Below, piece by piece: positions 16,136 to 22,780 of a DNA stretch of 32,092 bases; positions within the stretch are counted from its first letter, which is position 1, and the number at the start of each line of letters is the position of its first letter. The stretch spans positions 1-32,092 of the forward strand of contig CAMBIK010000015.1 in assembly GCA_945867435.1 (NCBI GenBank). Direction: 5' to 3'. A program made the translations under genes and the position numbers. The notes under the pieces are model-generated. The model ran no database searches. It was not told where the DNA came from and worked only from the letters and a program-made list of their open reading frames with translations. The DNA comes from Klebsiella pneumoniae (GTDB lineage Bacteria; Myxococcota_A; UBA796; SXON01).

Positions 16136-16188
16136 GCCCGGGCCCTGTGCCGGAGAGCACGCCGCCCACCCCTTCCGCGCTGGCCGTC

Positions 16189-16983
16189 TCAACGAGTCGG
16201 TCGCCGCCGGGGACCGGGAAGCCGCTCGACCCAGGTGTCCATGCTCAGGCGAGTCCCGTACCGGTCTTCATCCCAGCGATCGTCCAACGCCTCCTGTGCC
16301 GCGAGCCGCGCAATCACATCGCGAGAGAGTCCGGTGCCGAACAGCCGCCCGCGCACCTGATGACCATAGCGACGCGAGAGTGCCGCCACCAACGATGCCG
16401 CCGACACCGCCGAGCTCCCCGTGGCCACCACATCGCGCCCCCCCCCCAGCTCTGCCAGAACAACTCGCGCCGCATCGTCCGCCACAAGCGCCCGTGCCGA
16501 GGGAAGCGCCGTGCTCACCCGAGGCCGCTGACCCGACCGGAGGCTCGCCGCGAGGCTGCCCACCCACCCCGACCCCAAGGCCAACAGCGCGGGGAACCGC
16601 ACGACCGCCGCGCCGAGACCGAGCGCGGTGCGCGAGCTTTGCTCGAACGCATCGAGCCCTCCCCCCCCGACTCCCGCCGGTCCCGCCAGCAGGACGGCCC
16701 GCGGGCGCTGCCCGGCAAGCTCTGACAACCAACCGGCGAACGCCGGCCCCCATGTGGTCGACCCGACCTCGCCCGCGCCGGGACCGACCGCGATGACCAC
16801 ATCCGCGCCCTCGGGCACCCAGTCGAGTCGGGAGGTGCCGCCGATCCGGTAGCCTCGCCACCAACCCGCGTGCTCGCGAGCGCTGGGGGAGGCCACGGTC
16901 ACCGATGCACCGCCGCTCGTGGCCAAACGGGCGACCGCCGCGCCGAGCGCGCCGCCGCCGAACACGATGAAAGGTGGGCTCAC
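16189..16983 (-). CDS. NAD(P)-binding Rossmann-fold protein
   Basis: A 264-aa protein that begins SPPFIVFGGGALGAAVARLA, a first Rossmann strand plus glycine loop as in extended short-chain dehydrogenases/epimerases. Later segments (GADVVIAVGPGAGEVG, AVLLAGPAGVGGGGLDAFEQ, AAVVRFPALLALGSGWVGS) keep the order of a sugar-nucleotide epimerase-like protein. The usual YxxxK catalytic pair is not apparent, so enzymatic activity is doubtful. The ORF-track start (17058) runs into the PHP gene. GTG 16983 is preferred because it overlaps the PHP stop (GTGA) and begins exactly at the Rossmann motif. It is the last gene of the DivIVA-PHP unit. Confidence 0.72.
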   Translation of the reverse strand: MSPPFIVFGGGALGAAVARLATSGGASVTVASPSAREHAGWWRGYRIGGTSRLDWVPEGADVVIAVGPGAGEVGSTTWGPAFAGWLSELAGQRPRAVLLAGPAGVGGGGLDAFEQSSRTALGLGAAVVRFPALLALGSGWVGSLAASLRSGQRPRVSTALPSARALVADDAARVVLAELGGGRDVVATGSSAVSAASLVAALSRRYGHQVRGRLFGTGLSRDVIARLAAQEALDDRWDEDRYGTRLSMDTWVERLPGPRRRPTR

Positions 16984-17789
16984 GCGTCCAGGCGCTGGAG
17001 GAACCGTTCGGCGTGCTCGTCCGCGAAGCGGAAGTCGCCGAGATCGCCCGGCCACCATCCATGAAAGTCGGACCCGCCCGTGATCAAGAGGTCGAAGCGC
17101 TTCGCCAGCCTCCGAAGTCCGTTTCGGGTCGGGCGATCCATGCCGGGGCGCGCCGCTTCGACCCCGAGGAGGCCCGCGGCGGCGAAGGTGCCGAGAAAGG
17201 CATTCGCATCCGCCAACGAAGGGTGCGCCCAGCTGGGGATGGCGCCCCAGAGCCGCGCCAGCCGGATGACCTCCACGAAGGCGACGTCGATCAACGGCAC
17301 CACGTCGGAGCCGAGGTGCCGGAAGGCGTCGCTCGGGCGGCGCACCTTGCCGCTCGTGGCCAGGGCGGCAGCCAGGTGGAAGCGCGTGAGAGAGCGGACG
17401 CCGGCATGAGCTTCGGCATCGGCCTGGTCCGGCAACCCAAGGCGCTCGGCCGCGGCGTCGAAGCGCACGGCACGGGCGCGGGTACGGTCGCGCAGGAAGG
17501 CGCTCGCTTCCGGCGGCGGGGAACCGCGAAAGTACACGAGCAGGTGCAGCTCCTTCCCCTCGTGGGCACCGGAGACCTCCGCAGCAGCGATGATGCGCAG
17601 CGGACGCCCGTCGATCTCGACGATGCCAGGTTGAAGGACCGGATCGAGATCGTGGTCCGCGATGGCGAGCACATCGATCCCCCCGGCCGAAGCGCGCCGC
17701 ATGACCTCCGCCGCCGGGTACTTCCCATCGGACCGGTCGCTGTGAACGTGCAGATCAAGCTGGGGATGCACGGGCATCTGGCTACTCAC
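16980..17789 (-). CDS. PHP-domain metal-dependent phosphoesterase
   Basis: The 269-aa product shows the PHP metal-binding motifs in order: DLHVHSDRSDG near residues 12-22, IADHD, SWAHPSLADA, and GSDFHGW near the C-terminus. This is the YciV/TrpH-like group, whose characterised members hydrolyse 3',5'-nucleoside bisphosphates or trim RNA 5' ends (RNase AM). The length is close to the ~280 aa of that group. The ligand set looks complete, so activity is likely. The GTG at 17789 overlaps the DivIVA stop by eight bases; ATG 17777 is an alternative. It overlaps the Rossmann gene at its own stop, so the three are probably translated in a coupled way. Confidence 0.88.
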   Translation of the reverse strand: MSSQMPVHPQLDLHVHSDRSDGKYPAAEVMRRASAGGIDVLAIADHDLDPVLQPGIVEIDGRPLRIIAAAEVSGAHEGKELHLLVYFRGSPPPEASAFLRDRTRARAVRFDAAAERLGLPDQADAEAHAGVRSLTRFHLAAALATSGKVRRPSDAFRHLGSDVVPLIDVAFVEVIRLARLWGAIPSWAHPSLADANAFLGTFAAAGLLGVEAARPGMDRPTRNGLRRLAKRFDLLITGGSDFHGWWPGDLGDFRFADEHAERFLQRLDA

Positions 17790-18234
17790 GTTCCAGCTCG
17801 TCCAGGATGCGGCGTTGGGCGTCGAGGAAGGCTCGCATCTGGGCGAGGTGGTGCACGCGCGACGTGCGGAGGCGCATCAGGTGCTCCTGCAAGACGCGTT
17901 CCTCCGTACGGCTGGAAGTCAAGATCTGCTCGGCTTCGAGGCGGGCTTCACCGATGATCAAATCCGCCTCGCGGCGGGCGTTCTGTTCCATGTCGAGAGC
18001 GAGGCGACGGGCGAGGATCAGCGCTTCCTTGATATCGCCAGATTCAGCCTTCAATGCTCCAACTTCGCGGTCTCGTTCCAGCAGCACTTCGCGCAGCTTC
18101 AGGCTCTCTCGCAAGCTCGCTTCGAGCGCCTCCCTCGCCGAATCGAGGAACGCGTGCACGTCGGCGGGTTCGTAGCCCCCGCGACGGGCCGGACCGAACT
18201 GCTTCTGGAGAATGTCTAGCGGAGTGACGGACAT
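17782..18234 (-). CDS. DivIVA-domain coiled-coil protein
   Basis: A 150-aa protein. The N-terminus MSVTPLDILQKQFGPARRGGYEPADVHAFLD matches the DivIVA/GpsB lipid-binding module (TPLDI...F...GY...EVDxFL). It is followed by one long coiled coil from about residue 35 to the end, rich in Glu, Arg and Leu. DivIVA proteins sit at curved membranes and recruit division or polar-growth factors. Here the partner is unknown. It starts 8 bp after the membrane protein gene and overlaps the PHP gene by eight bases. DivIVA-like proteins are less usual outside Gram-positives but occur in delta-type bacteria. Confidence 0.85.
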   Translation of the reverse strand: MSVTPLDILQKQFGPARRGGYEPADVHAFLDSAREALEASLRESLKLREVLLERDREVGALKAESGDIKEALILARRLALDMEQNARREADLIIGEARLEAEQILTSSRTEERVLQEHLMRLRTSRVHHLAQMRAFLDAQRRILDELERE

Positions 18235-18242
18235 TGGGTAGC

Positions 18243-19664
18243 CTAACGAATCACCACGATCGCGGCTTCGGGATAGCGCGAATGCAGGATCACCCGGGCG
18301 TCATCCGCATCCTGCGCAGCGGCGACGATGATGGCGGCATCGGTCACGGGGACCACCGAGGCCACGACCATCACGGGGCGTTCATCGGTATCTGTGCGGT
18401 AGCGACCATCCCGCGTTGCCATGACGGCCTTGTCGGCTGGAGAGGCACTGTGAAACAGCACTTCCGCCCGATTCGATGCTACAGAATACACATCGACGAA
18501 GGCCTCGTCCGAGGTGTCGAAGATCACCCCCGACGGGTCGCGCGCGGCGCTCACCGTGTAGCGTGGGGGAGGCTCACCCTTCTGCCCGGCGATGACGGCA
18601 GCCGCGAACGCGAGCGTCGCGACCAGCGCAGCGGCCACCCACCACCGCACCGCCGATGGCGCAGGCGCCCGGCGCGGCGGCAGAGGGTCCAAACCCCGAA
18701 CTTGGCCGAAGGGTAAGATCTGGGCGGCTTCCCTGAGGGCATCAAGCGCAGCACCGATCACGATGCCATCGACGATTCGCCCGGGCACCGATTCGCGAAC
18801 CACGCGGAGGGTTTCGCGCGGCGGCGCGCCCAGCTCCGCCTGTTCGCCCAAGGCGGCCAGCCCGGCTTCATCGAGAGCCACGACGAGCTGGTCGTCGGAC
18901 ACGCGCACCGCGCCCGGCAACGCCCGCAAGAGCGCCGGCAGGTGCTTGCGGCCGTCGGCATGCACCTGAACGAGCGTGAGCATCGTGTTGGGGGGAGGAA
19001 CCGCAAAATCAGGCGCAAACAGGTCGGATACCGCCAGCGCACCCTCTCGAATGAGCCGAAGCGCCCGACCGCATCGAGGGCAGGACTCGCCATGCGCATG
19101 TCCGATGTCGGTGGCCAACCCCCCAGGGCCCGGGCACCGATCTGCAGCCGCCAACGCCACGCGGACGACCAACCGGTCTACGCGGGCCGGTTCCCACCCT
19201 TCGGTGGGCACCCCATCTTCCGCGACGATCGCCCGCACCAGCTCGCGAACGGCCTCGCGCACCGGCCGCAGCAAATGAAGCTCGGTCTGCAGCTGCCGCG
19301 AGAGGTCTTCCAACGGGACACCGTCGCCGAAGTGCAGGCGGAACAGGGCCTCATGGATGGGGGTAGCAGTAGCGAGAACAGCCGCTCGCCACCGCGGGTC
19401 GGGCAGGATCTCCAGGTCGGGATCAACGGACCAGCGTTCGTAACGGTGCCGCCGCCGGACCAGAAACTCCCGCGTTGCAGCGGTCGCCATGGCTTCGGTT
19501 TCAGCGAGGCCGGCGGTCGGAGGCACGCGCCACGCCGCATGCTCGCGAGCCGCCCGCAGGAGCCCCGGCCGCATGCGAGTGCCGGAACACACGAGCTCCC
19601 AGGCGACCGCGATCGTAAGCGCACCCCAGTGACGACGAGCGGGGCTGTCGTCGTCGATGGGCAT
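18243..19664 (-). CDS. Single-pass membrane protein with sigma-region-4-like helices and zinc-ribbon motif
   Basis: A 473-aa protein (from ATG 19664) of no recognised family. Residues ~105-150 (HEALFRLHFGDGVPLEDLSRQ) resemble a sigma-factor region 4 or similar helix-turn-helix. Residues ~178-200 contain a cysteine, two histidines and a CPRCG pair, a zinc-ribbon-like pattern. A single transmembrane helix lies at ~341-360 (WWVAAALVATLAFAAAVIAG). A C-terminal domain of ~110 residues after the helix is beta-rich and probably extracytoplasmic. The shape suggests a membrane-bound regulator that passes a signal across the membrane, which is inferred. The ORF extends to 19757, but the upstream part crosses the terminator of the small gene, and the ATG is preferred. 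It leads the DivIVA-PHP unit. Confidence 0.7.
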   Translation of the reverse strand: MPIDDDSPARRHWGALTIAVAWELVCSGTRMRPGLLRAAREHAAWRVPPTAGLAETEAMATAATREFLVRRRHRYERWSVDPDLEILPDPRWRAAVLATATPIHEALFRLHFGDGVPLEDLSRQLQTELHLLRPVREAVRELVRAIVAEDGVPTEGWEPARVDRLVVRVALAAADRCPGPGGLATDIGHAHGESCPRCGRALRLIREGALAVSDLFAPDFAVPPPNTMLTLVQVHADGRKHLPALLRALPGAVRVSDDQLVVALDEAGLAALGEQAELGAPPRETLRVVRESVPGRIVDGIVIGAALDALREAAQILPFGQVRGLDPLPPRRAPAPSAVRWWVAAALVATLAFAAAVIAGQKGEPPPRYTVSAARDPSGVIFDTSDEAFVDVYSVASNRAEVLFHSASPADKAVMATRDGRYRTDTDERPVMVVASVVPVTDAAIIVAAAQDADDARVILHSRYPEAAIVVIR

Positions 19665-19755
19665 GGGAAAGGAAGCGAGGAGACGGGGAGAGGCAGGTTC
19701 CACGGGCGGACCCTGGGGGGCGGTCAGCCTATCGCGTTGCCGGCGGTCGGCTCCC

Positions 19756-19807
19756 AAAAAGAGCAGGGCCCGCGTTGGGAGAGGCTTCCCCGATCCCTCC
19801 CAACGCG
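19756..19807 (-). terminator. Intrinsic terminator of the 54-aa gene
   Basis: A perfect 11-bp stem (CGCGTTGGGAG / CTCCCAACGCG) with a 15-nt loop lies 17 bases past the stop codon. On the minus strand it is followed, after about ten bases, by CTTTTT. The T-tract is short and a little distant, but the stem is strong and correctly placed. Confidence 0.6.
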
Positions 19808-19823
19808 AGGCCGGCCTTAGGGA

Positions 19824-19988
19824 CTACGCCGCCGCTTCACGCGATGTCGCGATCCCCTGCCCAAGCAGATCATTGATCACAGCGGCCGTCGCCACGCTCG
19901 CCAAGTCCTCATCGCCGTACATCCTGAGGAAGTGCTCATAGAAGTTTGAGATGAGGTCGCCGAGATTCGTGTCGATGGTCGGGTTCAT
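19824..19988 (-). CDS. Small 54-aa acidic protein, not in the ORF track
   Basis: The minus strand between comF and the zinc-ribbon gene contains an open frame of 54 codons. The product starts MNPTIDTNLGDLISNFYEHF, continues LRMYGDEDLASVATAAVINDL and ends ATSREAAA. It is acidic and probably mostly helical, without a signal peptide or membrane segment. The ATG at 19988 has a perfect AGGAG six bases upstream. An ATG six bases earlier lies too close to that RBS. An intrinsic terminator follows the stop, and a structured ~125-base leader precedes the gene. These four signs together argue strongly that it is real and independently transcribed. I do not recognise the family; the compact helical form would suit a peptide tag, adaptor or antitoxin-like protein, but nothing shows this. 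Confidence 0.72.
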   Translation of the reverse strand: MNPTIDTNLGDLISNFYEHFLRMYGDEDLASVATAAVINDLLGQGIATSREAAA

Positions 19989-19994
19989 GAACAT

Positions 19995-19999
19995 CTCCT
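19995..19999 (-). promoter_or_regulatory. Ribosome binding site of the 54-aa gene
   Basis: AGGAG on the minus strand, six bases before the ATG at 19988. It is one of the best Shine-Dalgarno sequences in the window and decides between two in-frame ATGs. Confidence 0.65.
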
Positions 20000-20046
20000 G
20001 GACTCGTTGGAAAGCACTGCAACTTCCGTTCCAGCGCTACCAGCCC

Positions 20047-20093
20047 CCAATTCGGCCCTTCAGGGCCCATCTTGAGAAGAATTTTCGAATTGG
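20047..20093 (-). other. Structured leader region before the 54-aa gene
   Basis: An outer 8-bp inverted repeat (CCAATTCG / CGAATTGG) encloses an inner hairpin (GGCCCT-GA-AGGGCC on the minus strand). No T-tract follows, so this is not a simple comF terminator. It would fold in the 5' leader of the small gene. Confidence 0.45.
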
Positions 20094-20119
20094 ACCGCCC
20101 GACTTCGCGACACTGTCAA
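20089..20119 (-). promoter_or_regulatory. Possible sigma-70 promoter for the 54-aa gene
   Basis: A perfect TTGACA (-35) overlaps the comF stop codon. The best -10 is TCCAAT (4 of 6) after a long 19-bp spacer, so the promoter is only a candidate. Confidence 0.25.
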
Positions 20120-20769
20120 GAAAATCCGACGTGCACCCGGCGCAGCGGTCCGGCCGCAGCGAGCACCAGGCAGGACACGCGATCGGCGCCCGCCGCGAGG
20201 ACCTCTGCGGCGGCCGCGTGCATCGAAGCGCCGCTCGTGAGCACATCATCGACCAGCAGCACCGTGCCGGTCAGCGGGCGCGCCACGGCGAACAGGTCGG
20301 CCCCCGCCGCCAATCGTTCCGCGTGGGAGCGGCGCGCCTGCGGCAGTCCCCAACGCCGCCGCAGCGCCGGCACCAGGGGCGCACCCGTCGCCGCGCACGC
20401 GGCTTCCGCGAGCCGCTCCGGCAGGTGAAACCCGCGCCACATCAGCCGCCACGGCGTCGTGGGCAAGAAAACCACGGCGTCGGCGTGCGGCAGAGACCCG
20501 CACGAAAGCGCCGTGGCGAAGTGCTCCACGAGCACGTCCACAGCGCGCAGATCGAGGTTGAACTTCGCACGCCGGACCAGCGTGCCGATGACCCCGGAGT
20601 AGGCGCCGAGCGCCCAGGCCCGGGCCAACAGGGTGTGCCGGGTCGGCAGCTCCTTGAGGCCGCCCGACAGTTCACCGGCGCAATCGGCGCACAGCACCGC
20701 CGTAGGATCCGGGGCCGCACCGCCGTTGGCGCAGCCGAGGCACTCGTGGGTGGAGAGCAGGTCGAGCAT
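20116..20769 (-). CDS. comF: ComF-family phosphoribosyltransferase
   Basis: A 217-aa protein from ATG 20769. The N-terminal CLGC...CADC pairs form the ComF zinc finger. The middle holds the family RG-F-LPERLAEAA block and the GLPQARRSHAERLAAGADLF stretch. The C-terminus has the PRPP-binding loop LLVDDVLTSGAS. ComF proteins take part in DNA uptake during transformation. Some lie in housekeeping clusters with no known competence system, and no other competence gene is in this window. The ORF-track start at 20844 would overlap rlmH by 43 bases; the ATG just before the zinc finger fits the family better. The TTGACA that may drive the next gene overlaps its stop codon. Confidence 0.88.
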   Translation of the reverse strand: MLDLLSTHECLGCANGGAAPDPTAVLCADCAGELSGGLKELPTRHTLLARAWALGAYSGVIGTLVRRAKFNLDLRAVDVLVEHFATALSCGSLPHADAVVFLPTTPWRLMWRGFHLPERLAEAACAATGAPLVPALRRRWGLPQARRSHAERLAAGADLFAVARPLTGTVLLVDDVLTSGASMHAAAAEVLAAGADRVSCLVLAAAGPLRRVHVGFS

Positions 20770-20801
20770 GGCGCGGCAAGCTGTGCACCCGGCCTCGGAC
20801 G

Positions 20802-21212
20802 TCAATCCCCGTGGTGGTACGGACTGCCAGTTCGGATGGCGCACGCACGGTAGATCTGTTCGACCAGCACTACCCTTGCGACGGCATGATTGAACACCAT
20901 GGAGGAGAGGCGTAGGGTCTTCCAGGCGTTCTGGCGAACCTCGGCGTCCAGCCCGTAGGGACCGCCAATCACGAACACCAAGGGATGCGCTGCGGCGCGC
21001 ACGGCCGCCTCCAGCAGCTCCGCGAAGCCCTCGCTGGACCGCTCCTCCCCACGCTCGTCCAAGGCCACCATGCGCGCGCGGCCATTCAACTTCGGCAGCT
21101 TGTCCACCAGCTTAAAGGGAAACGTGCGTTGGATGCGCCGCCCCCAGTCCGAGCACGCTTCGTCCACCCACGCCGGCGCGCGGCCGCCGCCGGTCACGAC
21201 GACGATCTCCAC
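20802..21212 (-). CDS. rlmH: 23S rRNA pseudouridine-1915 N3-methyltransferase
   Basis: The 136-aa product is an RlmH/YbeA SPOUT methyltransferase, which methylates N3 of pseudouridine 1915 in helix 69 of 23S rRNA using S-adenosylmethionine. Diagnostic blocks are the SAM-knot segment VFVIGGPYGLD, LRLSSMVFNHAVARVVLVEQIYRA, and the C-terminal SPYHHGD that contacts the substrate. It is slightly shorter than the E. coli protein (155 aa), as is usual. The start codon is GTG at 21212, one base past the rsfS stop. The rsfS-rlmH order is conserved in many bacteria. Confidence 0.95.
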   Translation of the reverse strand: MEIVVVTGGGRAPAWVDEACSDWGRRIQRTFPFKLVDKLPKLNGRARMVALDERGEERSSEGFAELLEAAVRAAAHPLVFVIGGPYGLDAEVRQNAWKTLRLSSMVFNHAVARVVLVEQIYRACAIRTGSPYHHGD

Positions 21213-21213
21213 C

Positions 21214-21609
21214 TTAGGGGTGCGCGGGAGCCCGCGGCCGTGGCACCGGAAGCCCCTTGGCGGTCAGGCCTTCGACATCGACCCGACTGGCGTCGGACCA
21301 CAGCGATTCAAGGTCGTAGAAGCCTCTCATCGGGGCGTCGAAGACATGAACGATCACATCCCCGAGATCGATGAGCACCCAGCGGGAGGCATCGAGACCC
21401 TCCACGCCCGTGGCGCGCTGCCCGACCTTCCGTAGGTCGTCGACGATGCCCTCTGCAATCGCCCGAACCTGCCGGCGGTTGGTGCCGTGGCAGATGACGA
21501 AGGCGTCGCAGTAGGAAGAAATGCCCTTCATATCGAGGATGACAATGTCCTCGGCCTTTCGCGCCGAGGCGGCCTCAGCGGCGGCTGTTGCCAGATCACG
21601 TGGTTCTAT
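21214..21609 (-). CDS. rsfS: Ribosomal silencing factor RsfS, probable ATA start
   Basis: RsfS/Iojap binds uL14 on the 50S subunit and blocks subunit joining. The ORF track starts at ATG 21531, but the frame continues upstream as LATAAAEAASARKAEDIVILD, which is the conserved N-terminal block of the family (KAxDIVxLD). An ATG 21531 start would cut it off. Between the in-frame TGA of the previous gene (21619) and that block there is no ATG, GTG or TTG. The codon best placed after a strong GAGGTG Shine-Dalgarno is ATA at 21609, giving 131 aa. CTG at 21594 is the alternative and has no SD. The rest (SSYCDAFVICHGTNRRQVRAI, LIDLGDVIVHVF) is typical. Confidence 0.85.
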   Translation of the reverse strand: MEPRDLATAAAEAASARKAEDIVILDMKGISSYCDAFVICHGTNRRQVRAIAEGIVDDLRKVGQRATGVEGLDASRWVLIDLGDVIVHVFDAPMRGFYDLESLWSDASRVDVEGLTAKGLPVPRPRAPAHP

Positions 21610-21614
21610 GACGA

Positions 21615-21620
21615 CACCTC
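21615..21620 (-). promoter_or_regulatory. Shine-Dalgarno of rsfS supporting an ATA start
   Basis: GAGGTG on the minus strand is a six-base match to the anti-Shine-Dalgarno sequence. It overlaps the stop codon of the upstream gene and lies five bases before the ATA at 21609. Confidence 0.55.
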
Positions 21621-22065
21621 ACGAGTTGATCACCTTGTAGGAAGTAAGGACGACATAGGTCACCCCATCCTCCCCTTTAAAACCCCGGCCCGCGAGCTTC
21701 AACGTTGCGCCGTCGTACCCCGCACGGACGATGGTTTCCAGCAGTTCGGTGGCGACAAGCAGCGCGCCATCGTTTGTGGCGGTGCGATACGGCGCGGCGA
21801 CGCGGCCCGCGGGGTCGGAGGCGCCAGCAATAATCTGACCGGCGAAGCTCCAATCACGGCCATCGCTAATCACCCGCCGTGCCATCAGGCCGGTCGCGTA
21901 AGACGAGTGACCTCCGAGGAGTGCCGCGGAGTGCGCGGCGTGGGCCGCCACTTCGTCGGTCACGGTCACGGCCTCCGCCCGTGCGGCGGCAACCGCATCG
22001 TCGTAGGGGCAAGCAAGGGCACCTTGAAGGGCGATGGCGACGAACAGGGCGGGGACGACAGGCAA
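21619..22065 (-). CDS. Secreted protein of unknown function
   Basis: A 148-aa protein with an N-terminal signal sequence (PVVPALFVAIALQGALAC) that ends in a possible lipobox or signal-peptidase I site. The remainder (ARRVISDGRDWSFAGQIIAG, NDGALLVATELLETIVRAGY, DGVTYVVLTSYKVINS) is alpha/beta and not recognised. The ORF-track start at 22473 lies inside the next gene. The only start near the signal peptide is TTG 22065, and no RBS is seen, so the start is uncertain. It lies between the lipoprotein gene and rsfS, where many genomes have nadD. Its stop codon overlaps the rsfS Shine-Dalgarno. Confidence 0.65.
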   Translation of the reverse strand: MPVVPALFVAIALQGALACPYDDAVAAARAEAVTVTDEVAAHAAHSAALLGGHSSYATGLMARRVISDGRDWSFAGQIIAGASDPAGRVAAPYRTATNDGALLVATELLETIVRAGYDGATLKLAGRGFKGEDGVTYVVLTSYKVINS

Positions 22066-22102
22066 GCGATTGAAGCTAGTGTAGCGGGGGAGCGCGCGAC
22101 GA

Positions 22103-22780
22103 TCAAGGGGCTTCGACCCCGGCGTCGCCTCCGATACGCGTCGCCGCGAACTGGAGTCGGGTGGTGCGGGTCTGATCGCGAGACGTTGTGCGCAGCGTGA
22201 CATCGCCAGCGAGGCGCACCGCCGTCGTCTCGTCGATCCACACCTGACCCTCCACGGAAAGCACGTCTCGACTGCGTCGACCCGCCGCAGCACCTGGAAC
22301 AAGTGCAAGGTTATACCTGCGTACCTTTCGCCCCTCGATGTCTTCCTCGCCGCCTTCGGTGTAGAGGATGCGAGACTCGGCGGCACCCAAAGCGGACACC
22401 CAGGGATCCGCGTCCAAGCCCAGCTCGGCGCGCAGCGGCTCCGCATCCGGGCGCGCCTTGAGACCCCCAGCACCCACCGAGGACCAGGCCTTCCCGCCGA
22501 ACACCCGGACCTCGCTCAATCGCGTGCCGTCCCGCTCGCGGATCCACTGCCAATGGCGGTCGTCCTGCCAGCGCAGGCGGGAGGTGTTCTTGACGGTGGA
22601 TGTCTGGCCCGCCGGCCGGCCCGTAACGACCTCCGTGTGTGCCTCCAGAATATGTGGGCCCAAGGCCGAAAAGGAGGCAACCGTGGTCTTCCGGGCGGCC
22701 GACGCGAGCGCCTCGGAGTTGACCCCTTCCGGCGAGCGGTCAGCGCAGGCCAGGCTCAGCAGCAGAAGGAGCAAGCTCAC
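22103..22780 (-). CDS. Lipoprotein, LolA/outer-membrane-sorting-like or unknown
   Basis: A ~225-aa predicted lipoprotein with a strongly hydrophobic signal and lipobox (SLLLLLLSLAC). The mature part is beta-rich: RLRWQDDRHWQWIRERDG, SEVRVFGGKAWSSVGAGG, DVLSVEGQVWIDETTAVRLAG. That pattern recalls LolA/LolB-like or DUF-type envelope beta-barrels with an unclosed sheet, but no family can be named securely. The ORF-track start (22837) lies deep inside obg. GTG 22780, right before the signal peptide, still overlaps the end of obg by 41 bases. The long same-strand overlap suggests coupled translation from obg. Confidence 0.68.
   Translation of the reverse strand: MSLLLLLLSLACADRSPEGVNSEALASAARKTTVASFSALGPHILEAHTEVVTGRPAGQTSTVKNTSRLRWQDDRHWQWIRERDGTRLSEVRVFGGKAWSSVGAGGLKARPDAEPLRAELGLDADPWVSALGAAESRILYTEGGEEDIEGRKVRRYNLALVPGAAAGRRSRDVLSVEGQVWIDETTAVRLAGDVTLRTTSRDQTRTTRLQFAATRIGGDAGVEAP

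Noticed and set aside
16974-17957. 327-aa plus-strand ORF
   Set aside because: Shadow of the PHP and DivIVA genes.
20116-20769. ComF plus RadC as evidence for a natural competence locus
   Set aside because: Both families are widespread without competence and no comEA, comEC or dprA is in the window.
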